From the NCBI GenBank assembly GCA_014872875.1, contig WKFI01000005.1:744001-808000 (forward strand): DNA of 64,000 bases. The letters run 5' to 3'. Positions 10,301 to 18,200 of the stretch are shown piece by piece. Numbering within the stretch: position 1 is the first letter of the stretch; every line of letters begins with the position of its first letter. Under the pieces are notes generated by a model. It had not been told where the DNA came from, made no database searches, and saw only the letters and a program-made list of their open reading frames with translations. The DNA comes from Paracoccaceae bacterium (lineage in GTDB: Bacteria > Pseudomonadota > Alphaproteobacteria > Rhodobacterales > Rhodobacteraceae). The position numbers were made by a program, and so were the translations under genes.

Positions 10301-11673
10301 ACGGGACGAACGGGTTCGTTGTGAACGGCATCGACGTGCAGGACTATAGCGGTCGGTCGGTTGCAAATGCAGGCGATGTAAATGGCGACGGGATCGACGA
10401 CATCCTCATTGGCGCTAGTCATGCAAGCGGGCAAAAAGGCAATACGTTCGTCGTCTTCGGCACGGATGAAGGCTTTGGGGCGAGTATCGAGCTTTCTGAC
10501 CTGGACGGATCGAATGGCTTTGTTCTGCGCGGCATCGATAGGTCCGAACTGAGCGGCCAAGCAGTTTCTTCGGCAGGTGACATCAATGGCGACGGCATTG
10601 ATGATATCCTGATTGGCGCACCTTCTGCCGACATAGCCGGGTTTCGGGATGATGGCAGTAACATTGTGCACACCAGTGCGGGCCGAAGCTATGTCGTTTT
10701 TGGTTCGGACGAAGGGTTCAGAAGCACCATCTTTCTCAGTAGTCTCGACGGAACAAACGGCTTTGCTTTGGAAGGCACGAGTTACCACGCAAAAAGCGGT
10801 CAGTCGGTGTCCTCCGCAGGTGACATAAACGGGGACGGGTTCGATGACATTCTGATCGGCGCCTGGGGTGCCAAATCCTCGGGAATAACAACGGGTCTGA
10901 CCTATGTGGTTTTTGGAACGGATCAGGGGTTCTCTCAGAAAATCCTCGTGTCAGACCTCGATGGCACCGCGGGCTTCGTTGTACATGGCGCCGGATCAGG
11001 GCACGCCTCGGGTATAGGTGTCTCATCGGCCGGAGATCTCAATGGCGATGGAATTGATGATTTTGTCATTGGGAGCAAAAACGCCAGTGTGGTCGACGCC
11101 AGCGGCACAACCTTCACCGCCGGAAAGACACATGTCGTCTTTGGTTCAGAAAGCGGTTTCCCGGCAGATCTGTATCTGGCCGATCTCGACGGTACGGATG
11201 GGTTCGTCTTGAATGGTGTGGATGCGTATGACTCCAGCGGTTCTCCTGTTTCGTCCGCGGGTGACGTAAATGGCGACGGGATCGACGATCTCTTGATCGG
11301 AGCCTTTAGAGCAGACCCTGGCGGCAAGTCTTATGCCGGCGAAACCTATATTGTTTTTGGATCCGACGACGGGTTTGATGCAAGCGTCGACCTTGCTGAT
11401 CTTGATGGAACGGACGGTTTCGTTTTCAAAGGCATCAATGCGAACGACGCTAGCGGCCGCTCAATATCCGCCGCGGGGGACGTCAACGATGACGGGTTCG
11501 GCGATATCCTGATCAGTGCAAGCCAAGCAAATGACTACGCTGGTGAAACCTATCTGATTTACGGCGGTGCAAACATCCTCGACAGGTTTGATGCCGCCGA
11601 CGGTACACGGGATGCTCAGATCGAACTGTCGTTGTTGGCAGAACGCCCAATGGACTATGATCTCGTTACATAA
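7360..11673 (+). CDS. Large repetitive calcium-binding/FG-GAP (integrin-alpha-like) protein, RTX-adhesin-like
   Basis: N-terminal ~60-aa repeats (GDEFRVNTYT...LSDGGFVVxWxSxxQDGSGxGVxGQRF), Ig-like SYQWLRDGADIVGATSATYTPD, RTX-like GNDTIDAGPGNDRM, YD-like DDGTTxxxxxTYxNG repeats, then seven FG-GAP repeats (SSAGDVNGDGIDDILIGA). Start chosen at MIEALGDPF. Confidence 0.88.
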   Translation: MIEALGDPFRVNTYTDNTQLNTNTTTLADGSFVVIWISNGQDGSGYGVYGQRYSVTGAALGDEFRVNTTTVDSQYTHRYYTNENNMPVAALPDGGFVVVWSSSGQDGSGWGVFGQRFDSDGAPTGDEFQVNDYTNSSQLYARVTTLTDGGYVVTWVCNTQDGSGYGVYGQRYAEDGTTVRDEFQINTYSAGNQSRQVVQPLSDGRFVVLWESYLQDGSGYGVYGQLFSSNATAVGTEFRVNTHTTDYQNFIQITELEDGGFVATWSSSGGDGNGYGVSGQRYDANGTAVGTEFQVNTHTVDNQSDADIAGLSDGGFVVAWNSFNQDGSGWGIFAQRFNTDGTAAGDEFMVNSTTSDHQYAAQIVVLSNGGFAIVWESRSSLHEELLGQVYDASGETVGSEFQITDPGTGSGAWRVDGHRLTALPNGGFAVNWTRRHYDQDGILQTDVFARVYADPTTINADPTGDVTIVGDALEGALLTADVSTLDDEDGLGDLSYQWLRDGADIVGATSATYTPDLDDLDAEISVRVSYVDDEGNEEAVTSAATDPIQVENPVRGTDASETLTGSDAGDTFFASDGNDTIDAGPGNDRMIYSGTAPDYVISFAQDGNSILVADATPETEDQGTDTILSGLETILFADKSSARINWDNGIVMVRDPGGNRVSELFHDVSGTKSWQTRFKEYNSDGRLTESFLQYDDGTTLTTQFGYIDGTRRTKLMTDGADSQSRKLWSTLSTSYDENGKQSLIAYVFDDGTTLSKTFTYANGVLSTKISTDGQGAQSRKFWDTIVKTFDEDGNTAAVDTTYDDGTTNSINYTYENGVLIKRVETDGHCDMSRSPWSRNEWTYDSNGVLIEKIEVMDNGDQTTWTYVDGVIRTRRFDDFSNSADYAYKTWHYDEAGVFINKIRHEETSSSVLPLSFGKTFEGLGSRHSSGVSVSSAGDVNGDGIDDFLIGTTGIAGGKGATYVVFGTADGYHEFCSLSELDGTNGFVVNGIDVQDYSGRSVANAGDVNGDGIDDILIGASHASGQKGNTFVVFGTDEGFGASIELSDLDGSNGFVLRGIDRSELSGQAVSSAGDINGDGIDDILIGAPSADIAGFRDDGSNIVHTSAGRSYVVFGSDEGFRSTIFLSSLDGTNGFALEGTSYHAKSGQSVSSAGDINGDGFDDILIGAWGAKSSGITTGLTYVVFGTDQGFSQKILVSDLDGTAGFVVHGAGSGHASGIGVSSAGDLNGDGIDDFVIGSKNASVVDASGTTFTAGKTHVVFGSESGFPADLYLADLDGTDGFVLNGVDAYDSSGSPVSSAGDVNGDGIDDLLIGAFRADPGGKSYAGETYIVFGSDDGFDASVDLADLDGTDGFVFKGINANDASGRSISAAGDVNDDGFGDILISASQANDYAGETYLIYGGANILDRFDAADGTRDAQIELSLLAERPMDYDLVT

Positions 11674-11861
11674 AGACGCAAAAGGTCGGATCCTTGCGAT
11701 CCCGCGGTTCAATGAATTGAACCGGTGTGCTTCTACCGAGGATCGTCACGACTGTTATCCCTTGGCTTCGTGCCTCGAACAATTGGCGTGGGACGTCGCA
11801 CAATCGAAACGCTTCCCAAAGTTCAGGCCCGGGCACTGCGTTTTGCGGGGTTTCGTTTCAT

Positions 11862-12683
11862 GAGAGGGTGCTGGCAGACTAATTGGAAGACGTCTCAGCT
11901 TGGACAGCGTAACTGTCCCTATTCCGTGCAGAGACTGCGCCACTCGGCGAGAGCAGCGGCGCGGTTCAACTTGAAATTTGGTCTGGAGTAGAGGCCGCGT
12001 TCCGAATTGAAGAGATTGTAGACAGATGCGTGGACGGCGGCGAATTTCTGCAAGCTTCGTATGCGACGAAAGCGGAGCATGGCGCGTTCTCGTCGCCGGA
12101 ACGGCAGATGCGAGTTCTCAACGCGATTGTTCAACCAACGCCCAGTTTCCTGAATGCCCGCTGCGCCAAGATCTTTCAATGCCACCCCATAGGACCGCAG
12201 CCTGTCTGTGACGATCGCTTTGGGACGACCGTGCTTGCGCATTGCTTTCCTTTGGAATTTCAATGCTGCTTTCTTGTCTCGGTTCTTGGTGACATAGCTT
12301 TCAAGAACCTCACCCTCGTGATCGACAGCGCGCCAAAGGTAGTGCCGTTCGCCATTCATATTCACGAACATCTCGTCCAGGTGCCTGCGCCACCGGCTCG
12401 CCTTCATACCGGAAATGCGTCGCTTCCTGATCTCTGATGCAAACATCGGGCCAAACCGATACCACCAGTAACGAACCGCTTCGTGTCTCACATCGACACC
12501 GCGCTCATGCAGGAGATCCTCCACATTGCGAAGCGACAGCGGGAAACGGACGCACAACATCACTGCCAAGCGGATGATTTCTGGGCTGATTTTGAAGTAG
12601 CGAAATGGTGAGCGTTTAGTCATCCCGAGAGACTATGTGGCCTCCCACTCTGTCTCAAGTTGGTTTCCTCTGACAAGACCACC
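11862..12683 (-). mobile_element. IS6-family insertion sequence, apparently complete
   Basis: Contains an intact transposase ORF. Imperfect terminal inverted repeats: left GGGTGCTGGCAGACTAA (11866 onward), right (rc) GGTGGTCTTGTCAGAGGAAACC (ending 12683). Confidence 0.8.
11919..12623 (-). CDS. IS6-family transposase (DDE)
   Basis: 234 aa: FRYFKISPEIIRLAVMLCVRFPLSLRNVEDLLHERGVDVRHEAVRYWW...HLDEMFV...VTDRLRSY...NRVENSHLPFRRRERAMLRFR. Confidence 0.95.
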   Translation of the reverse strand: MTKRSPFRYFKISPEIIRLAVMLCVRFPLSLRNVEDLLHERGVDVRHEAVRYWWYRFGPMFASEIRKRRISGMKASRWRRHLDEMFVNMNGERHYLWRAVDHEGEVLESYVTKNRDKKAALKFQRKAMRKHGRPKAIVTDRLRSYGVALKDLGAAGIQETGRWLNNRVENSHLPFRRRERAMLRFRRIRSLQKFAAVHASVYNLFNSERGLYSRPNFKLNRAAALAEWRSLCTE

Positions 12684-13315
12684 CGGAAGGGCGCGCTCAG
12701 CACGGATTCCGGGGTTTTCATCCTCTCGATTGCGGCGCGCAGCCATCTTGGTGGGCTGTCGATGTCCCTGCCTGCCATCCTGGACGAGGTGGACGCTGCC
12801 GGGTGGCCAACCATCATTCTGGAAACCGTGGGCGCCGGCCAGTCGGAAACCCAGATCGTGGAATTTGCCGATATCAAGGTCGTGCTGAACGCGCTGGGAC
12901 TGGGCGACGACGTGCAGGCGATCAAGGAGGGAATTCTCGAAATCGCCGACACTCTGGTGTTGAACAAATGCGATCTTCCGCTTGCGGACCGGACCCAAAG
13001 ACAGCTTCGGGCCACGCTCGCGCTGCCCAAATGCGATCGGAGAGCGTTCCTGTCGTCGCGATATCTGCCTCAGAATTGACCGGGCTTCAGGAATTGGCGG
13101 CTGCGATTTCAAACGCCGCCGCCAATGAGACGCACGAGTTGAAGCAAAGCCGCCGCCTGCGGGGGCTGCTGAAACGCAGAGCCAAGGCCATTTTTCTGGA
13201 GCGACTGGACCAGCTGGACGACCTGAAGATGGACAAAACCTGCAGCGCCATACGGCAGGGTGAAACCACACTGCAGGACGCGGCGCTCGACTTGCTGGGG
13301 GCCGCATTCAGGTAG
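12684..13315 (+). pseudogene. 5'-truncated, frameshifted MeaB/ArgK-type GTPase (methylmalonyl-CoA mutase chaperone family)
   Basis: Frame 1: SGVFILSIAARSHLGGLSMSLPAILDEVDAAGWPTIILETVGAGQSETQIVEFADIKVVLNALGLGDDVQAIKEGILEIADTLVLNKCD. It continues in another frame from ~13030: VPVVAISASELTGLQELAAAI...DLLGAAFR. The 5' end is cut at the IS6 terminus. Confidence 0.82.
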
Positions 13316-13518
13316 CCCGTCCTCCACAACCCGACGCGACGAACAGACAAGGGCAGAGCGCAATATACCTACAACACGCGGACAATCCGTGTGTTCGCTG
13401 GGAAACGGTGAATCGAGCCAAGTTAGGACATCCCCCAAACGCCACGGCGCGTTGTTCCGGCCCAAAGAAATTCTCCCTGCCAGAAACTGGCGCAACTCTT
13501 CGGATTTGCCCAGCCGGA

Positions 13519-13815
13519 TCAGGGTAGCTCTACGCCCTCGGCCTTGCAGTCTTTCTTTGCGCCTTTGGTGTACTCAACACATTTGTCTGTCTCTGTCACG
13601 TCATCCGTTTTCAGCGTCAGCGCCTTGTCACAGGCCGCCTTTTGAGTATCGAATGCTTCGAGCAAAACACCAATTTGCGGGAGACTGGTCGACAATTGTA
13701 TGTGGCACGCTCCTGACGTTGTTGTACGGTTGAGGTTGTATTTCGTGTCCGCGCTTGCAGACGCCCCAGCAAACGCACACGCGCTTGTCAGGACAATGGG
13801 AAAGATCTTCTTCAC
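13519..13815 (-). CDS. Small exported protein with four cysteines, hypothetical
   Basis: Signal peptide MKKIFPIVLTSACAFAGASASA followed by a ~76-aa mature region. Last gene of the minus-strand cluster. Confidence 0.65.
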   Translation of the reverse strand: MKKIFPIVLTSACAFAGASASADTKYNLNRTTTSGACHIQLSTSLPQIGVLLEAFDTQKAACDKALTLKTDDVTETDKCVEYTKGAKKDCKAEGVELP

Positions 13816-13944
13816 AACGGCCTCCTAATTTAAAAAATGGTTCAGTTATCCCAGCAGTCGAGCAGACCCCTTTCGCAAAAGCAAGCGTGATTTGTGGCCG
13901 CTCGGACAGCTTCTCTGCGCGGGCTTTCCGACGACACACGCCCA

Positions 13945-14721
13945 TTAAGGGTTAGCGCCCGAACACCCTGCATTTGCGAAATCAAAAAGGTCTTTGAACT
14001 TGCTACCCAAAATCGGCGAAATGACCTGATTGTCGTCGGCTGCGCTTCCACCTGGTTTCCCGATGGTCTTGGCATTCAGCCCGACGATTTCCGCTGCTCT
14101 ATTGATCCAGACACCGCCGCTGGACACCGGGCCATACGGGTTGCCTTTGAAGACCTGCACGTTCTTGATGATAACGTCCGAATATGCGTTTCGATTGCCG
14201 TGGACCGCCATCAGTTCGCGCCCATTCTGAAAGTTCTTTGGATAACCGATTGAGGTAACGACATCATTTTCCTTTAAACCGGATCCCAGCTTGAAATGGC
14301 CGGCATTTCCCGGTGCTTCCATTTTCAGGAAAGCAAAGTCATGGTTTGGTTCGAGCACCGAATAATCGTTCGGCAGGGCAACGCATTTGACAACCTGAGA
14401 TGCAGAGCTTGGCTCCAAGGGCGTTGAAGCGGTGTACGCATGCAGGAAGATCAGGTTGCCCTTGGCAACAGGGTTGCCAGCGTCATCGATCAAACAATGG
14501 GCCGCCGTCAGTATGACGTCGTTTGCACCTGCATATTGTGCCGAACACTGCTCCGTCAATTTGCCGTCGCTTCCAACCAGGAACAATTTGCCCGCGTATT
14601 TGTACGGAGTCTTTGTCTTATCGGCGATCTCGGGCTTGAGAGGCGCAGCGTGGCCAACCCCAAGGGTCAGGAACAGGTAAAAAGCCGAGCTGAAAAACAG
14701 TCTAATCAAGGCCATGGTCAT
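13945..14721 (-). CDS. Trypsin/V8-like serine protease, exported
   Basis: Start MTMALIRLFFSSAFYLFLTLGVGHA (signal peptide). Catalytic-type motifs VILTAAHCLID, NHDFAFLKM, GPVSSGGVWINRAAEIVGL. The ORF track extends to 15021, but the signal peptide begins at 14721. Confidence 0.85.
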   Translation of the reverse strand: MTMALIRLFFSSAFYLFLTLGVGHAAPLKPEIADKTKTPYKYAGKLFLVGSDGKLTEQCSAQYAGANDVILTAAHCLIDDAGNPVAKGNLIFLHAYTASTPLEPSSASQVVKCVALPNDYSVLEPNHDFAFLKMEAPGNAGHFKLGSGLKENDVVTSIGYPKNFQNGRELMAVHGNRNAYSDVIIKNVQVFKGNPYGPVSSGGVWINRAAEIVGLNAKTIGKPGGSAADDNQVISPILGSKFKDLFDFANAGCSGANP

Positions 14722-14828
14722 TGTTCTCACGGAGTGTTTTGGTTTCCATTGTCGCGCTGCGGTGTGTCCGGCCATGACCGGAACGTACCATTTCCGGGAA
14801 ATTGAGCGGCCGGTAACGGCGGCAGACG

Positions 14829-15200
14829 TCAATTGACACATCTGGCATAGACAAACGCCCCCGGGCATGTCGTGCTCTCCATACAACAGATATCGGAATG
14901 GGTCTCGGTCAGGGTCGGGCTTCCCGAGCAATGAATGTATTGCGCAGTATCCTCCGATATTTTTCGGCATTGTGACTTGCCTTGCACAAAGCCCCCGTCT
15001 CCATCTGGTTTCGCACACCAATTGGCCCGATTGTCGGTATCAAGGTTACCGCATGTGACGATTTCGACAGTGTCCCCTTCATTTGCGGTTGCAACCGGGC
15101 CCAACAAAGACAACCCGGCCCCCAGAAAAACCCCGAAAATCAAACCCGTTCCTCTGCCACCGTTCGTCTTAAATGGTTTCGTCAGAAAAAATCGTTTCAT
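14829..15200 (-). CDS. Small Cys-rich exported protein, hypothetical
   Basis: MKRFFLTKPFKTNGGRGTGLIFGVFLGAGLSLLGPVATANEGDTVEIVTC...; eight Cys in the mature part, including ICC and TTCPGAFVYARC. ORF runs to 15302 with an upstream start. Confidence 0.6.
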   Translation of the reverse strand: MKRFFLTKPFKTNGGRGTGLIFGVFLGAGLSLLGPVATANEGDTVEIVTCGNLDTDNRANWCAKPDGDGGFVQGKSQCRKISEDTAQYIHCSGSPTLTETHSDICCMESTTCPGAFVYARCVN

Positions 15201-15283
15201 GAGATCACTCCACTTTGATTTTGCAATTGAGGGTTTCGCGAGTGCTTTGCGCCACATCATTGTCACCGTATCAAGCTGAATAT

Positions 15284-18200
15284 TCAGATCGCGTCCTCCC
15301 AACCAAGATCAATGGTTGCAGAGAACCTTGGACCTGTTTCCTGAAAACGCGTCCGCCACTGAGCATGCAGTGCCGTTTCAACCGGTTCGTCTGAGTAGGT
15401 GGCAGGTCGGAAATGTTCAATCTCTTCAATCAACAGTTTGAGCCCCTCAACATCGGTTTCCGGGACGTCGTAATCCCGAAGGTCAATGGTGTGCCGCCAA
15501 GTCGTTTCGGACGTGGTGCATTGCTGCGGCAGTACCAACACCCAGTCTGCATCCGTCAGCAGTTCATTGGTCGATTTCTTGCGCTTCACCCCTTCGCGCC
15601 GCACGTCGCCAACAGTGCGACGATGTTCCTTGAACAATGTCAAACGCATCGCCGGTTCGCTGTTCAGCGCATTCAAGTTCACGCCTGACCCGTGCGCCAA
15701 GGGGGTATCTCGGAACTCGAGCGGGACCCGCCCTCGGGACGCTGGTCCCGTGACTTCCACGCGGATCCCAGCGCCCGTGCGTTTCACCTCGGCGGTACGT
15801 GCACTGAGCGGTTGTGCCCACTGCACAACAGGGGGCGAACATCGCAGTTCGGGGATCGCGTGCGGCTGATAGCGCACCAGACCAAAACGCACAAACCCGT
15901 CCGGGCTATTTGCCGGGTCGAGAGTTACATCAACGTACCATTCCTCGCGCTCGACATCGAAACGTGGAGTATAGACAGCCAGACCAACACGCATCGGGGG
16001 GACGCCGGCGGCGCCCGCTTTCTCTTCGCCCTCGTCCTTGTCCCTGTCACCCTGATCCAGGGGCATGAGCACGTCTGGAACGAAGACGGCACGTCGAATA
16101 TCCGGCTCGGAACGGGACAGATCGGCCAAGGCCGAAGCGCTCAGCACAGGTTCAGTCTCCATTCCTCCGCGCACCGGATCACTGCCACGACGCGAGATGA
16201 ACGGCCCTCCCGGCCCAAGGTCATCATCGCTGAATTTCAGATCCGCACCTGACATGGCGTCCAGATCGACCAGGCGCTCGCTGCCTCCATCATACCGGTC
16301 GGGAATTTTCACCGTCGTGCCGTTCTCACGCCCCAAAGCCGGCGGCCACAAAACAATGCCCAACAGTTCGTCTTCCCCGCTGGAAAACCATTCGCGTCCC
16401 AGTGGTATCCGTACCGAAGCCGAACGGTGATGCACCAGACCATCACCGCCCGGGAGCGGCTTTGTGGAGGCATCCAACAGGGGCACAGGGGTTTTTGCAT
16501 TGGGCTTTTCCGGGCGGATGGTCGCCGGCAGGAAGATTTCCACCTGTTCGGACAGGTTGCATTGGTATTCAGCTGGGACCGGTTCGGCGGGGATATGATC
16601 GCCTTCAGTATAAACCAGTCCCTCGCCCACACCTTCCGACAACCAAGGATCACCCGCGCTGACCACACGGGCCGCGGTTCGCATGTCGTCCAGTGTTCGC
16701 GACAAGGCATTCACACGGACGGACATGCGCCGGGACTTGCCATCGGGAAACACATGGCGGTGCGCGATGCGCGCCTTTCCGGGACCGGCGTCGAGGAACA
16801 AAGCACGCAGATCCAGAAGTCCTCCAGGCAGGTCGCGCGGCAGTCCTTCGACACGCAACAAGGTCACACGCGCCGTGTCAAAACTGACACGGCCATCTTG
16901 CCGAACTTTGAAACCGAACAGGTCTTCGGCATCTCGATAAAGAAGGATCTCTTCACCAGCTTCGTTCAAATAGGTCCGCGGGCTGCCGTCCTGAGTCCGC
17001 AGTGGCGGCCAGGCACCCCGGCGTCTGTTCTGCAGCGATCGACCACGGTTCTTGTCGTCAAAGGTCGAACTTCCGGGAAGAGTGACATCCGCTACGATCT
17101 CGACAACGTCATTTGCCATTGCGTCGAACGGAACCGCACCGTCCAGAATAAGGTGCGTGGATCGCGGCGCACTGATACTCAGGGCAACCTTGGGGGACTG
17201 ATCAAGCCGGGACGGCCGTGTGGCACGCATCGGGCGAGGCGTCGCATTGGACATGTCCAATGCTGGCAGTTGACCATTATCCGCGTCAAAAGGCGCCTCT
17301 GCGGCAGGCGGCGCGACGGGCTTGGAAGCGGCCCTGTTCGACGCGTGTACTGCACTCAGGGTCGTGAAACCGACCAACTCGGGCAGCGGAGTTTTGCGCA
17401 GAGTATCACTTACCGCTCGCCCGAGCGCCTTGAGCGCAGAATTGTCGAGCGCAGCCAATCCACCCGGCGCCACATAGCCAACGTCCTCCACCGGCAGGTT
17501 GTTCAGATGCGCCACAAGTGACAAGCTGAACGTGGCCGGCAGACGCTCTTTGGCACCGGCCACCATTGCCGCGCGGGCGCTTTGACTTCCCTGCTGCCCG
17601 CAATTGCAGAGGAAGGCCGCCAAAGATTGGATCAGCGCATGTTCGCGGGCTAATGCATCACGGGCAGGCAGGACCCAAGTATCAATCTCGAAATCCTCGC
17701 CCGGTCGCAAAAGCAAACGGAGTTCCTTTGCAGCGACCCCGTTCTTGTTCAATATCGACGCAAAGCCGTCGCCCGCCGCATCCATGCAAAACTTGCGGGC
17801 CGCGCTTTCGGGGCCAACACTGACAATATCATTGACAGACCGCACAGGCTTTGTCCGGGCCTCCCTCGGACCGGCTTGGACAGTCACGATGACCGGCAGC
17901 CTGTCGTGAGGCGCGTCCGCAGGCTGAACATCATAGATCAACGGCCCACCGTCCAGATAGTCCGCTTCGCCCTTGCGCCGGATCGCAAAGACTAGCTGTG
18001 TGGCAAAGGGGTCAGGGAAAAAGCGGTTCACCTGCGCGTCGCTGACCTGTTGCGAGGGTACTCCGGACGCTGGTGTATAGCGACCCGCCGTCTTTAAGAC
18101 CGCATCGCCCAGCACCCATCCTTTGGCTTGTTCGGATTGGGGAAAGTCGGTGTAAGTGCGGCTTTTGACGGATTGACGATTGTTCAGCCCGCGTTCCAGT

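Noticed and set aside
10101-11520. Periodic DNA repeats that could suggest a tandem-repeat or CRISPR-like array
   Set aside because: Explained by in-frame FG-GAP protein repeats (GDVNGDGIDDILIG); spacing is ~160-200 bp and coding.
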